Assembly: GCA_964482435.1 (NCBI GenBank)
Contig: CAYZXL010000020.1
Span: 1 to 64,000 of the forward strand
Reading direction: 5' to 3'
Length of the DNA: 64,000 nucleotides
Source of the DNA: CAYZXL01 sp964482435
Lineage (GTDB): Bacteria; Auribacterota; JABMQX01
Part shown: positions 8,714 to 18,032 of the stretch, one piece after another
Layout: each line of letters starts with the position of its first letter
Numbering within the stretch: the first letter of the stretch is position 1
Notes under the pieces: model-generated
Seen by the model: the letters and a program-made list of their open reading frames with translations, nothing else
What the model was told of the DNA's origin: nothing
Databases searched by the model: none
Made by a program: the position numbers and the translations under genes

Positions 8714-9460
8714 TCAATCTGTCACGTTTCCTGTCGCAGCCCATTCGCATGCCCGGCGAAGAAGCTGGATGAAACCCGGAGAAGCGACGCTCTTCAAATC
8801 GTGCCCGAGCGGTGTGTGGAAGACTCGCCCCTTGCCGTATTGAAGAACAAATCCCATCGGCTCATCTTTTCCAGTGACCTGTGAACGAGCGGTGAGCAGG
8901 ATTTTGACTTCCGCATCGCCGGTCAGGCAGAAGTAAAGCTCGTCGGTGATGTCGAAATCGTCGAGCTTGCGGGTAATCGGGTGCTGTTTATCAACCGCCC
9001 TCACGCGGAAGCTGCCGTAGGGGTCGTGGGTTTTCACCCTGTCCCAGACCCGCCCGATGAGCTTCGCGTATTCCGGCCAGTCCGGAAATGCGCCGCACGA
9101 GAAATGAATCACAACAAGCCCCTTCCCTCCCCTGACGAAATCCGCGAGACCGTCGAGGACTTGCTTCCTCGGCGACGGCGCCTCCCAGTTGCAGTAGTTC
9201 AGGACGACAGCGTCGTATCGCTCGGCTACCGGTGTTGCGAGAATCTCCACGTCTTCAGAGACACGAACGTCGAATCGCCCGGATTCCACCAGAGCGCGCC
9301 GCATCGCCTGCGAGTTCTCATACCAGGGATGTCCCGGATAGTCAGCACCCGTAACGATTAGGACACGAATCAGCTTCGCCTCCGACGCTGTTAGAGACCT
9401 GAGCGGAAACAAAATTGCCATCGTCAGGAAAAAAGCGAGCATGGCGTTTGCCTTTGTCAT
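8714..9460 (-). CDS. ThuA-like (trehalose-utilisation-like) exported protein
   Basis: A 248-residue protein with a signal peptide (residues 1-27) and a class-I-glutamine-amidotransferase-like ThuA fold. Family motifs seen are IRVLIVTGADYPGHPWYEN, FVRGGKGLVVIHFSCGAFPDWPEY, DITDELYF and GRVFHTPLGHD. ThuA-like proteins are common in Planctomycetes, near sugar dehydrogenases, and are thought to act in disaccharide use. The catalytic role is not proven. A GGGGAGG site precedes the start. It is divergent from the M23 peptidase gene. Confidence 0.88.
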   Translation of the reverse strand: MTKANAMLAFFLTMAILFPLRSLTASEAKLIRVLIVTGADYPGHPWYENSQAMRRALVESGRFDVRVSEDVEILATPVAERYDAVVLNYCNWEAPSPRKQVLDGLADFVRGGKGLVVIHFSCGAFPDWPEYAKLIGRVWDRVKTHDPYGSFRVRAVDKQHPITRKLDDFDITDELYFCLTGDAEVKILLTARSQVTGKDEPMGFVLQYGKGRVFHTPLGHDLKSVASPGFIQLLRRACEWAATGNVTD

Positions 9461-9674
9461 GGTTTGTCAGCACCTCCCCTCTTTAGCCGGACGCCCTTTT
9501 GATGCATAATCTAAGTTTGAAGTGTAGCAAATTCGCCTCTCGCAGCGAAGCTTTCTGCGAGTTTTCTGTCTGCGGGCTGCACCCGCCTCATAGGATCGCG
9601 GGGAGAGCCGAACAAGCAGTCAACGGAATTTCAGGCGGGAATATTCGCCGTTGGAAGGTTAGGGAGGAGACACC

Positions 9675-10658
9675 GTGAGATCGGCCGTAACGTTCATCAT
9701 CGTTGTTTTCTTGGTTGCCGCAGCCGCCTCGGAACCGGTTGCGCCTGTTGCCAGGTTCGAGAATGTCGCGCGGCGGCTCGTGGCGGCGATTAACAAACAC
9801 GACTACAGTGCTGCCCGGCGTGACTTCAACGAAGGGATGCTGGAGGCGCTCCCGGAAGAAAAGGCGAAGGCATTCTTTGACGGGTTGCTGGAGCAGTTCG
9901 GCACGATAAAAAAAGTTGGTCCGGCAAGATTGAATCCACCCAACCAGGCCGTGATTCCGGCCTTTTTCGAACGCGGCACTCTTGACATAAGACTTGTCCT
10001 CGATGGCGAAGACAAAATCGCCGGATTGTGGTTTTTGCCACGCTCTGCGAATATCCCGGTCCCGGAAAAGAACTCAACCCCGCTTTCGCTGCCGTGCCGG
10101 GGACGGTGGCTTGTCCAGTGGGGCGGTGATACCAAAGAGCTCAATCAGCACCATGAGGTTCCGAACCAGAGGTTCGCGTTTGATTTGCTCGGTGTAGGGG
10201 AGGATGGAAGAACCCGAAAAGGAGACGGAACAAGAAACGAGGATTATTACGCCTTTGAAAGGGAAGTCCTGGCGCCGGCAGACGGCGTCGTGACTGATGT
10301 CATCACGGGCGTTCGCGATAATGTCCCCGGCTCGATGAATCCTTACTCGGCATTGGGCAATGCCGTGTTCATCCAGCACAGCGCTTACGAGGTTTCCGTA
10401 ATCGCCCATCTGAAATTCGGAAGCGTCACGGTGAAACCGGGCCAGAAAGTCAGGCGGGGCGAGCTCGTCGGGCTTTGCGGCAACTCCGGCAACTCGTCCG
10501 AGCCGCACATCCACTACCATCTCATGAACACCCCCATCATCCAGGACGCCATCGGGATCAAAGTGTTCTTCGACAGGCTCGTCGTGGAAAGAGGCGGGGA
10601 GAAGAAACCGGCCGAAAATTACTCCCCCGTCAAGGGCGACATCATATCATCCTTTTGA
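9675..10658 (+). CDS. Exported M23-family metallopeptidase with DUF3887-like N-terminal domain
   Basis: A 327-residue exported protein. A signal peptide (residues 1-19) is followed by a ~90-residue domain (RLVAAINKHDYSAARRDFNE) like DUF3887, then an M23 (LytM) domain. Zinc ligand candidates are H/D in QHHEVPNQRFAFDLL and the HxH of SSEPHIHYHLMN; VLAPADGVVTDV and GQKVRRGELVGLCGNSGNS complete the family pattern. M23 enzymes cleave peptidoglycan cross-bridges or act as LytM regulators. Start is GTG 9675 after AGGGAGGAG. It converges with the aldolase gene. Confidence 0.9.
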   Translation: MRSAVTFIIVVFLVAAAASEPVAPVARFENVARRLVAAINKHDYSAARRDFNEGMLEALPEEKAKAFFDGLLEQFGTIKKVGPARLNPPNQAVIPAFFERGTLDIRLVLDGEDKIAGLWFLPRSANIPVPEKNSTPLSLPCRGRWLVQWGGDTKELNQHHEVPNQRFAFDLLGVGEDGRTRKGDGTRNEDYYAFEREVLAPADGVVTDVITGVRDNVPGSMNPYSALGNAVFIQHSAYEVSVIAHLKFGSVTVKPGQKVRRGELVGLCGNSGNSSEPHIHYHLMNTPIIQDAIGIKVFFDRLVVERGGEKKPAENYSPVKGDIISSF

Positions 10659-10716
10659 ATTCGGTCGCCCCGGGGGATTCTGACGGCAGAAGAGAAGCCC
10701 GCCCCCCGTCAGCTTC

Positions 10717-11562
10717 CTACCCTTGCATTGCGAACAGCTTCATCTTTTCGATGACGAGTTGCATTGCTCGGCGGCGGGGTTCGGTGAAAAGTTTTGGGAC
10801 GTTGAAGGCGAAGTCGGGGCGCGATTGCACCTCCTGAAAGGCTCTTCCAAAGGAGGCGACGAATTCCGTGCAGAGGTTTATCTTCGCAATGCCGCGTCGG
10901 ACCGCTTTCCGAATGTCATCGTCGGGGATTCCCGTGCCCCCGTGGAGGACAAGGGGGACGGAGACTCTCTCAGCAATCTGGCGCAGCCGCTGAAAATCAA
11001 GCTTCGGCGGCGCGGCGTAGAAGCCGTGAGCATTCCCGATGGCGACGGCAAGGGCGTCAACTCCGGTCTCGGCGACGAACCGCGCTGCTTCCCCGGGATT
11101 GGTCATCGCGAGTTCTCCGCCCGTCTCGGCCGAATGAATTCCGCCTCCCACCACCCCGATTTCTCCCTCGACGCTGACTCCAGCGGCGTGAGCGCATTTC
11201 ACGACCTCTCGCGTCAGAGCAGCGTTTTCCTCAAAAGGCTTGTCCGAGACGTCAATCATCACTGAAGTGAAGCCACAGTGAATTGCGCTCATGGCGCGCT
11301 CGAAGCTCTCACCGTGGTCGAGATGAAGAGCGACCGGAACGGAAGCACGCAGGGCGAGATGCTTGACGATTTCCGCGAGGAGCTCGATGCCCGCAAAATC
11401 TGCCTCCCACGGCCCGGCCTGAGCGATCACGGGCAGCTTGAGAGACTCGGCGGCGCCGATCACCGCCTGAGCCGATTCCATGTCCCAGACAGTGAATGCG
11501 CCAACGGCGTAGCCTCCTGTCCTCGCAGCGACGAGCAATGATTTCGTGTCAGAAAGGCTCAT
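10717..11562 (-). CDS. Class II ketose-bisphosphate aldolase (Fba/GatY/KbaY family)
   Basis: A 281-residue zinc-dependent aldolase that should cleave a ketose bisphosphate (fructose- or tagatose-1,6-bisphosphate type) into dihydroxyacetone phosphate and an aldehyde. Zinc and catalytic motifs are present: ALHLDHGE, VEGEIGVVGG, AIGNAHGFY and LVLHGGTGIPDDDI. GIAKINLCTEF binds the phosphate. The start codon overlaps the stop of the upstream kinase by 4 bases, so the two are translationally coupled and probably act in sequence: phosphorylation and then cleavage. The kinase pairing favours a GatY/KbaY-like role over central glycolysis. Confidence 0.92.
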   Translation of the reverse strand: MSLSDTKSLLVAARTGGYAVGAFTVWDMESAQAVIGAAESLKLPVIAQAGPWEADFAGIELLAEIVKHLALRASVPVALHLDHGESFERAMSAIHCGFTSVMIDVSDKPFEENAALTREVVKCAHAAGVSVEGEIGVVGGGIHSAETGGELAMTNPGEAARFVAETGVDALAVAIGNAHGFYAAPPKLDFQRLRQIAERVSVPLVLHGGTGIPDDDIRKAVRRGIAKINLCTEFVASFGRAFQEVQSRPDFAFNVPKLFTEPRRRAMQLVIEKMKLFAMQG

Positions 11563-12503
11563 TTCGTGTGCTCCCGAATAAATTGGTCAAACTGCTGGCG
11601 GTCCTTTAGCCCCGCGCTGGCGCCGAGCGCAGTGACCGTCAGCGCGCCCGCTGCACATGCCATCCGAAGGCATTCCTCCAGCGCACGCCCTTCCGAAACG
11701 CCCGCGAGAAATCCGCCGACGAAGGCGTCTCCCGCTCCGGTGGCATCCACGACTTGAACCCGGAACGCGGGATGCTTGAGAATCTGGCCCTCAGGCGAGC
11801 GAGCGATGCATCCGTCCCTGCCGAGTTTCACGACGACGGTCCTGACGCCCCTTTCCGCGAAGAATTGAAGATTTTCAGAAACGTCCGAGCGACCGCTTAT
11901 GGCCGCAGCCTCCTTCCTCGACGGGAGAAAGTAATCGAGGTATGGAAGCCACGGCCTCACCCGCTCGCCCCACCTCCCCTTCGGGTCGTAATCCACGTCG
12001 AGGGAAACAGTTTTCCCAAGCTGCTTTGCCTTTTTGAGGAAAGCGGTGATGTCGAGGGAGTTCAGCTCGCACGTCCCTGCCAGATGGACGATGTCCGCCC
12101 ATGCGATGTCCTCGTCGGCAACGTCGTCGAGCATTGTCTCTGCGGTCGCCCCCGGGCAATGGAAGAAAGACCTCTCCCCCGACGGGCTGACAAGAACGAT
12201 GGAGGACGAAGTAATCGCGCCGCTTCGCTGCCTGAGCCCCGACGGGTCTAATCCGGCGCGAGCAACTTCGCTCAGGAGGAATTCCCCCAGCCTATCATCC
12301 CCGACGAGTCCCGCCAGCCGGACCGGTGCGCCGAGCTTGTGAAGCACCCGCGCGGCATTCAGCGTGCACCCGCCGGTGTCGAGGCGGATGAAGTCCACGA
12401 CGTCCGCCACGTCCGCTGGCGGATGCCGCTCGACGGGCTTGACGAGAACGTCAACCACGAACTGTCCGACGGCCAGAACGCGTTTTCCGGGACGGTTATC
12501 CAT
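11559..12503 (-). CDS. PfkB family carbohydrate kinase
   Basis: A 314-residue ribokinase-fold sugar kinase. Signature 1 is the glycine/asparagine region DTGGCTLNAARVLHKLGA; signature 2 is VVDATGAGDAFVGGFLAG near residue 255, with the catalytic Asp in GAGD. VVKLGRDGC is the ATP-site strand. The ATG at 12503 begins just before RVLAVGQFVVDVLV; an upstream TTG at 12554 would add 17 residues, and its site is no better. It overlaps the aldolase by 4 bases. It likely phosphorylates a ketose phosphate or a ketose to feed the aldolase; the exact sugar is unknown. Confidence 0.9.
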   Translation of the reverse strand: MDNRPGKRVLAVGQFVVDVLVKPVERHPPADVADVVDFIRLDTGGCTLNAARVLHKLGAPVRLAGLVGDDRLGEFLLSEVARAGLDPSGLRQRSGAITSSSIVLVSPSGERSFFHCPGATAETMLDDVADEDIAWADIVHLAGTCELNSLDITAFLKKAKQLGKTVSLDVDYDPKGRWGERVRPWLPYLDYFLPSRKEAAAISGRSDVSENLQFFAERGVRTVVVKLGRDGCIARSPEGQILKHPAFRVQVVDATGAGDAFVGGFLAGVSEGRALEECLRMACAAGALTVTALGASAGLKDRQQFDQFIREHTK

Positions 12504-12820
12504 GACGACGACAAATTCCTCTCGGCCGAGTTTGTTGCGAGGATTTTCCGTCAAGCGTAGAGGTTGCGGATTAGAAATTCAAGGGCGGCGTTTGCACTGG
12601 ATTTCGCTCAAGGGGCATGGAGAGCGTTCGGTCACGCAAGCACAGTCGGCTGAAGTGAAGGGCGGACTATAAAAATCGGCTTCTAAATCTGCATGGCGGC
12701 GGTACAATCACAGAAGCTGCGGACCTGGAAAAGGAGATTCTTTCAGGACGATCGAGAGACGCGGCGAGAGTGCACCAGAAACGAGTTGACAGGCAGCACA
12801 GGCAGGAAGGGAGACGAATC

Positions 12821-14605
12821 ATGGAACACAGGATTGACTTTTTTGGAGTCGAGACGGTCGTTGGCCGACAAGGCAGCGTGCCCCGGAAAACATGGGGATT
12901 ATTGACCGTCGCGGCATTTTTGACGTTATGGTGCGTTTGTCTGTTTCCGCTCTCGGCGGCGGAAACGGAAGTGAAAGCAGGCGCATGGGCGAGGTACAAA
13001 ATGCTCTCCAGTTACACTTATCCCGGCGAGAAACCGCCGCTGGACGTTGTGACGCTCAAGGTCGGCCCGACGGAAATCCGCGGCGGAAAGCAGTATCGCT
13101 GGTGGGAGATGGAGTGCGCGAAGACGGGCGGAGGCTCTTTCACGATTCGTGTGTTGAGCCAACGCTTGCCAGCGGTGGGGTCTGGTCGGGGAATAGGGCG
13201 AGTTGCGAGATACATTCTCCGGGAAGAGGAGGAGACTCCTCTCGAATACGTGAACACAGAGACCGGTGAGGCTCTTCTCCCCCAATTTGCTTTTCGGCGT
13301 TACCTCGTCCCGAAGACGACCTCGGGAGGAGGGAGGTCTGGGCTTTTCGCCGAGCCGGCAACTCTTCTGGGTCAGATGCTTGTTCTACATGAATCGTCGA
13401 GCAAAGGAGAATTCCCCGTTGCTCCGGAACCTCAAGTCCTGAAGCTCGACCCCGGACTCCTCATCGGAACGGGGCGGAATTTTCGTGACACGCTCGACCA
13501 CCGAATCACCAGCGACGAGGACTATCCGTATCGGCGGTTCACAAAGGAAGAGTACGACGAGATGGTTGAGGCGGGGATTAACTATTTCACGGTTGATCCG
13601 GAACAGGCGGAGTGGATTCGGAGGCGGCCGGTCTTTTACGAGCTTGGCGATTTGAAGGGCGCGCGATTCCCCGAAGTCCTCTACAGGAGCAATTACTGGG
13701 GAGTGGTTCAATTCGTGGACGAGCCGGGAGTCTATATCTACGGGGACGATGACGCGAAAAAAGGGGCAAAGAGACCGTCCGATTTGGCGGAGCTGCTTTG
13801 CCTTCGCGTGCGTCGGACGTTGAGCACCGCCGGTGGTTACAGCTCTCTGCGCCTGGAACAAGCTCTTCGCGAGGCGGGGTTCAATCTCGGCTCCATGAAG
13901 ATTGTCGAGCCGGACATACCAATCTGGGAGACGATGATTAACACTTCCTTCTATCAACTGCAATCCGGCGTTGCCAGCGGGATAGTCCACGAGGGCAGGT
14001 ATAAGCTTGATGAGCTCCGCGGCAATCTGAAAACGATTGGGGTCGAGGCAGAGACGTTGGGTGAGAGAGAAATGCTCCTCATCTACTACGCCCTCTTGCG
14101 CGGTGCGGCACGCGCGTGGGGCGGAGATTGGGGAACGAGCATTTACGGGCAGTCCGACCCGGCGATTTCGCCACTTGCGGTAATGATGGCTTACGACCTT
14201 GGTGCGCGATACATCTGGTACTGGACCTCCGACCATCAGCATCACATGCCCTATCGAGAGCAGCTTGACCTGACGCGGCATCTCCGGGCACATGAGAAGG
14301 CTCATCCGCGAAAGAGCAGGAAGGAGCTTCTCAAGGCGGCCAAAGTGGCTATTGCTGTTCCTCACGGCTATGTTCTCGACTGGGGACCGCTCTGGGGGTC
14401 GAGCGCTTTCGCTTTTGACAAGCTCAATGAGGCCGGCGTCCCATACGGAAATGTCGTCAGGGCTGCGGTGCGAGAAGCGCTTTTGTGCCTGAAAGAAGGA
14501 AAGTCTTTCGATTTTGTGGTTGAGTCGCCGAGATTCAAGCCGAAGGGATACGAACGAGTGGTCCGCATTCGCCTCGACGGGGTCGCGGAAAAAGTTGCGA
14601 ATTGA
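12821..14605 (+). CDS. Large exported protein, possibly a TIM-barrel glycosidase-like enzyme
   Basis: A 594-residue protein with a membrane or signal segment at residues 23-48 (TWGLLTVAAFLTLWC, then LSAAE). The N-terminal ~150 residues look like a beta domain. From ~240, phrases such as EAGINYFTVDPEQAEWIRRRPVFYE and NYWGVVQFVDEPGVYIYGDD recall beta/alpha barrel glycosidases, with acidic candidates in FVDEPG. I do not recognise a named family. The ATG at 12821 follows GGAAGGGAG at proper spacing. It starts a run of plus-strand exported proteins and probably acts outside the cytoplasm. Confidence 0.7.
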   Translation: MEHRIDFFGVETVVGRQGSVPRKTWGLLTVAAFLTLWCVCLFPLSAAETEVKAGAWARYKMLSSYTYPGEKPPLDVVTLKVGPTEIRGGKQYRWWEMECAKTGGGSFTIRVLSQRLPAVGSGRGIGRVARYILREEEETPLEYVNTETGEALLPQFAFRRYLVPKTTSGGGRSGLFAEPATLLGQMLVLHESSSKGEFPVAPEPQVLKLDPGLLIGTGRNFRDTLDHRITSDEDYPYRRFTKEEYDEMVEAGINYFTVDPEQAEWIRRRPVFYELGDLKGARFPEVLYRSNYWGVVQFVDEPGVYIYGDDDAKKGAKRPSDLAELLCLRVRRTLSTAGGYSSLRLEQALREAGFNLGSMKIVEPDIPIWETMINTSFYQLQSGVASGIVHEGRYKLDELRGNLKTIGVEAETLGEREMLLIYYALLRGAARAWGGDWGTSIYGQSDPAISPLAVMMAYDLGARYIWYWTSDHQHHMPYREQLDLTRHLRAHEKAHPRKSRKELLKAAKVAIAVPHGYVLDWGPLWGSSAFAFDKLNEAGVPYGNVVRAAVREALLCLKEGKSFDFVVESPRFKPKGYERVVRIRLDGVAEKVAN

Positions 14606-14689
14606 CAACAACGACGCCGGTAGCACTGGCCGTAGAAACACTGGCTCAAGGACAGGTCTTCGGAGAGGCCGACCCGAGATGATTTCCCC

Positions 14690-14717
14690 TTGACTGGCCT
14701 GGCTTGTTGGCGAGAAT
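14690..14717 (+). promoter_or_regulatory. Possible sigma-70-type promoter
   Basis: TTGACT, 16 bases, GAGAAT; the -10 matches four of six positions. It lies 67 bases before the 14784 gene. Confidence 0.3.
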
Positions 14718-14783
14718 GAGTGTTGGGGTGTTTTTCTTGGTGCCCCTGCGAGTCGCGCACGTCAGAGATATGTGGAGGACAAC

Positions 14784-15497
14784 ATGAGAAGGGAATTTGC
14801 GGCGGTGTCTGTTTTGGTTTTTACCATTCTTTTTTGTTGCTCCGGGGTTGTGCCGGAAGAAAACACCGTGCCAGGCCTGCATACGTTGGAAGGAATGCCC
14901 CTTGTCTTTGAAGAGACGTTTCGGAAAGGAAACGCCGAGCGCTGGCAGCCGAGCGACGCGAGCGCATGGAAAATCGCCCAGGAGGGTGACAATCACGTGT
15001 ATTCGCTCTTCAAGGACTGCAACTACTCGCCGCCGGTTCGGTCGCCAAACAACTTCTCGTTGGTCAAAGACTTGACCGTCTCAGATTTCGTCATGGAGAT
15101 GAAGCTGAAGTCAACCGAGCCGGAGTACGCGCACAGAGACCTCTGTCTTTTCTTCGGGTATCAGGACGCTTCTCATTTCTATTATGTCCATTTCGGGTCA
15201 AAGGCCGACGCCAACGCGAACTCGATTTTCATCGTCAACGGGAAACCACGCGAGGGCATCGCCGAGACGAGGACAAAAGGAACGAAATGGGATGATAAAT
15301 ACCACATCGCCCGAATTGTGCGCGATACACAGACTGGCAAGATCGAGGTTTTCTTCGATGACATGAAAAAGCCGGCCATGACCGCGACGGACAAAAGCTT
15401 CACCTGGGGGAGGCTCGGCGTGGGCTCGTTCGATGACACGGGGAACTTCGACAACGTGCGCGTCTGGGGGCGCGAGGCAAAACCTCCGGCGAAGTAG
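14784..15497 (+). CDS. Exported concanavalin-like (DUF1080-type) sugar-binding protein
   Basis: A 237-residue exported protein. A signal peptide (MRREFAAVSVLVFTILFCC, possible lipoprotein cysteine) precedes a single jelly-roll domain. LVFEETFRKGNAERWQPSDASAW, DLCLFFGYQDASHFYYVHFG and a closing GRLGVGSFDDTGNFDNVRVW are typical of the 3-keto-disaccharide hydrolase / LamG-like fold common in PVC bacteria. It may bind or cut a glycan. ATG 14784 has GGAGG seven bases upstream, preferred over the GTG at 14772. Confidence 0.78.
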   Translation: MRREFAAVSVLVFTILFCCSGVVPEENTVPGLHTLEGMPLVFEETFRKGNAERWQPSDASAWKIAQEGDNHVYSLFKDCNYSPPVRSPNNFSLVKDLTVSDFVMEMKLKSTEPEYAHRDLCLFFGYQDASHFYYVHFGSKADANANSIFIVNGKPREGIAETRTKGTKWDDKYHIARIVRDTQTGKIEVFFDDMKKPAMTATDKSFTWGRLGVGSFDDTGNFDNVRVWGREAKPPAK

Positions 15498-15615
15498 AGG
15501 GAGCATTAGCCACAGGGTGTGAGGCGTTCAGGACTATGGATGCGGGCAGAAGTGACTCGACCTGGTTTTGGCCTCTGCTCCTCGGTGCTGGCCGGTTTGT
15601 TCAGGGAGGATGAGC

Positions 15616-16104
15616 ATGATTATTCATCCGGTCATTCTGCTTCCCAAGCTGGTCGTCATAATGCTTCTCGTCGTCCTTCTCACCTGGTTGCACGGCGTCC
15701 TCTCGACGGGAGAGTGGCTCGTTGCGCTTCTCGGAAGCATTGTATTCCTTGCTGTCTTTTCGATTTTCATGATGTGGCTGGTCGGGCGTTTGGCGAGCAA
15801 ACCTGGCTCGCGCGTCGGCAGAAGCCTTGTTCTCCAGGAGCGGAGCGACTCCTCGGAAGGATTCGTCGCAGCCGATTTGGAGAAGAAATCTCTCGTCGGG
15901 AAAAGGGGGACTGCTTTGTGCATGCTCCGCCCAGCCGGAAAAGTGCAAATTGACGGGCTCAGAGTTGATGCCGTTACCGAAGGCGATTTCATCCCGAAGG
16001 GCTGCGAGGTTGAAGTTTTGAAGGTCGAGGGAAATAGGGTTGTGGTGCGGAGAGCGAGCCCGAGCCACTCAGCAATTGATGAGCATGGAGAGGAAAGACC
16101 ATGA
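15616..16104 (+). CDS. NfeD-like membrane protein, short form
   Basis: A 162-residue protein with two transmembrane helices (MLLVVLLTWLHGVL and ALLGSIVFLAVFSIFMMWLV) and a C-terminal OB-fold NfeD domain. The domain signature is clear: LVGKRGTALCMLRPAGKVQIDGLRVDAV then GDFIPKGCEVEVLKVEGNRVVV. Short NfeD proteins usually partner with a stomatin/SPFH protein or a ClpP-like protease, but none is adjacent. The ATG at 15616 has GGGAGG at good spacing; the one at 15610 touches it. Its stop overlaps the next start by 4 bases (ATGA). Confidence 0.85.
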   Translation: MIIHPVILLPKLVVIMLLVVLLTWLHGVLSTGEWLVALLGSIVFLAVFSIFMMWLVGRLASKPGSRVGRSLVLQERSDSSEGFVAADLEKKSLVGKRGTALCMLRPAGKVQIDGLRVDAVTEGDFIPKGCEVEVLKVEGNRVVVRRASPSHSAIDEHGEERP

Positions 16105-17024
16105 CGAGTCGCATAACCGTGGTCAATAACGTCGCGTGGGAATCTCCGCCGGCGGCGCGAAAGCGCGTGCGCATGAGTCGAATGGTAGCCGGTGTGGCTC
16201 TCGCAGCGCTTCTGGCGCTTCTCTGCGTCGGCGAGGTGCCTGGGATCTGGATCGGGGTTCCCCTTGAGGAGCTTGTCTGGGAGAGTGACCTGATCGTCGT
16301 TGGCTATCTGCGCGGCGTCGTCGAGAGGCGTCGAGACTACGGGAAGGCTAATCTCGTCGTGGAAGAGGTGTTATGGGGCAGAGATGTTCCCCGAGAGCTT
16401 ACGGTTAAGTGGGGTTATGATATCGTAATGGCCTCCGGATGTGCCCAGCGGTCGCGCGCCGACGGCGAGAGGATGATTTGGTTGCTCACGAGGGGCCGAA
16501 CAAGGAACATGGCATTTGCCTGGCACCCGGGCCGGCGCCGCCCCCTGGAGCAAAGGGACGACGTCCTCCGCGCCCTGAAGGCGTGGCCCGTATTTGCTCG
16601 AAGCACCGGCCGGGGGAGAAGATCGCATTTTGAACTTGTGTTCCGAAATACCACTGCGAACCCTGTCGAGATTCCCCGGCTCGCCATCAGCAGGGGGCGG
16701 CTGGAGCTTTCCCCGGAGGTGCGACTTGTTCTGACGAAAAGGCTCGAGGACTCGACCGAGATCGAGGTGCCTCCTCTGCCTGGCATGATCAGAGGAGACC
16801 GGGACAAGTCGAGGCTTACCGTCGCCCCACGCAGCGAGTACAAGGTGACATTCAAGCCATCGCGTATATATCGGCTGGAGAAAGGGACGGTTTACAGGCT
16901 AACATTTGAAATAGACGGCTTTCCTTCAGCGAAAGAGGTCAATAGGGTCGGTCTTTACGAGCCCATCAAGAAGAAGGCAAAAAGGCCCCCCGCGCGACCG
17001 CGGCGGCGGTCAAGTGTGAGTTAA
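16101..17024 (+). CDS. Exported or membrane-anchored protein of unknown function
   Basis: A 307-residue protein translationally coupled to the NfeD-like gene by an ATGA overlap. Residues 25-50 are hydrophobic (MVAGVALAALLALLCVG) and probably anchor or export it. LEELVWESDLIVVGYLRGV followed by VVEEVLWG recalls a small family of planctomycete exported proteins that begin with this strand pattern. The remainder is predicted beta-rich (FELVFRNTTANPVEIPRLAI). The C-terminal ~20 residues are highly basic (KKKAKRPPARPRRR). I recognise no catalytic motif. Confidence 0.65.
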   Translation: MTSRITVVNNVAWESPPAARKRVRMSRMVAGVALAALLALLCVGEVPGIWIGVPLEELVWESDLIVVGYLRGVVERRRDYGKANLVVEEVLWGRDVPRELTVKWGYDIVMASGCAQRSRADGERMIWLLTRGRTRNMAFAWHPGRRRPLEQRDDVLRALKAWPVFARSTGRGRRSHFELVFRNTTANPVEIPRLAISRGRLELSPEVRLVLTKRLEDSTEIEVPPLPGMIRGDRDKSRLTVAPRSEYKVTFKPSRIYRLEKGTVYRLTFEIDGFPSAKEVNRVGLYEPIKKKAKRPPARPRRRSSVS

Positions 17025-17081
17025 TGGCGGTGCGTCTGCTCTGTGTGAATCAGATTCACGATCCGTGGAGGAGGATTTGAT

Positions 17082-18032
17082 ATGGACCTCATAAGCACAA
17101 TCAAGGGTTCGATGATGGAGGGATTTCTCCCGGCGGGATGGGATTTGAAGAAGATTGACGAGTGTGCCGGGCAGGACCCGGCGACGGTCACCGAGCGCCA
17201 GAGATGGTGGCACAAGAAGTTTTCTCCCATCCCCTGCGAGACACTTGAGGAATTTAACATCAAAATGGGGCACGAAATCGCCAGTCAGGTCTGGCGCGCC
17301 CGCGAGGAGGGCAAACCCGTCATTTTCATCTTGCCTGTCGGGCCGATGGGGATGTACAAGTGGGCGGTCTATTTCCTGAAGGAATGGAATGTCGGCTGTA
17401 AGCACGTGCACGGCTTCAACATGGATGAATGGTCGGACAAGAATGGCAATACGCTTCCACCTGACAATCCGGGAGCTTTTCAGTACGCCATGGAGAGCGC
17501 TTTCTACGGTCCGCTCGGCACACTGACCGTTCCTATGAAGCAGAGAAACTTTGCGACGAAGAAGAATCTGCCGACTTATCCGGAAAAGATTGGTATGCTG
17601 CGCGAGAAAGGAGCAAAGATGGTCCTCGTCCACGGGATAGGTCGCGTCTGCCACATCGCTTTCTGGGAGCCGCATTTTGCCGGTGAATACAAATCGGTTC
17701 AGGAATGGAAGAAGGCGATGTATCGCCTCGGCGCGAAGCTCCATCCGCTGACCATCGAGCAAAACGCAATAACGAGCTTCAAGAGCCGGACGACCCTCGT
17801 CCCGGCCTTCGCCAACACAATCGGCCCGGGCATTTTTCTGAAAGCCGACCACGTCATCGGCGGCTGTGACGGGACGCTGTCGCGAGGAATGCAGTGGCAG
17901 GGAATGTCCGTGTGGATGACGCTGCGATACGGGCCAAGTCCGTGGGTCCCGAGCAGCTTCATGCCGACAATGCCGGGAAAGCTCTTCTTTCTCAAGGAGC
18001 TGGCGGGACCTCTCACCCCGGAGTGCAATTGA
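17082..18032 (+). CDS. Glucosamine-6-phosphate isomerase/deaminase-like protein (NagB family)
   Basis: A 316-residue protein of the NagB/6-phosphogluconolactonase fold. Sugar-phosphate and catalytic motifs are seen at VIFILPVGPMGMYKWAV, HGFNMDEWSDKNGN (Asp of the NagB active site) and VHGIGRVCHIAFWEPHF, parallel to the GxxGHIAFNEP motif with the catalytic histidine. Typical NagB is ~265 residues; this one has longer termini. It reads into the PIG-L gene with a 1-base overlap (TGATG). NagB proteins fused to PIG-L domains exist in Bacteroidetes, so the pair likely acts on one amino sugar. The exact substrate is unknown. Confidence 0.82.
   Translation: MDLISTIKGSMMEGFLPAGWDLKKIDECAGQDPATVTERQRWWHKKFSPIPCETLEEFNIKMGHEIASQVWRAREEGKPVIFILPVGPMGMYKWAVYFLKEWNVGCKHVHGFNMDEWSDKNGNTLPPDNPGAFQYAMESAFYGPLGTLTVPMKQRNFATKKNLPTYPEKIGMLREKGAKMVLVHGIGRVCHIAFWEPHFAGEYKSVQEWKKAMYRLGAKLHPLTIEQNAITSFKSRTTLVPAFANTIGPGIFLKADHVIGGCDGTLSRGMQWQGMSVWMTLRYGPSPWVPSSFMPTMPGKLFFLKELAGPLTPECN

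Noticed and set aside
13385..14641. A 418-codon minus-strand frame
   Set aside because: Antisense to the 12821-14605 exported protein, which has a signal peptide, a ribosome binding site and normal codon use.
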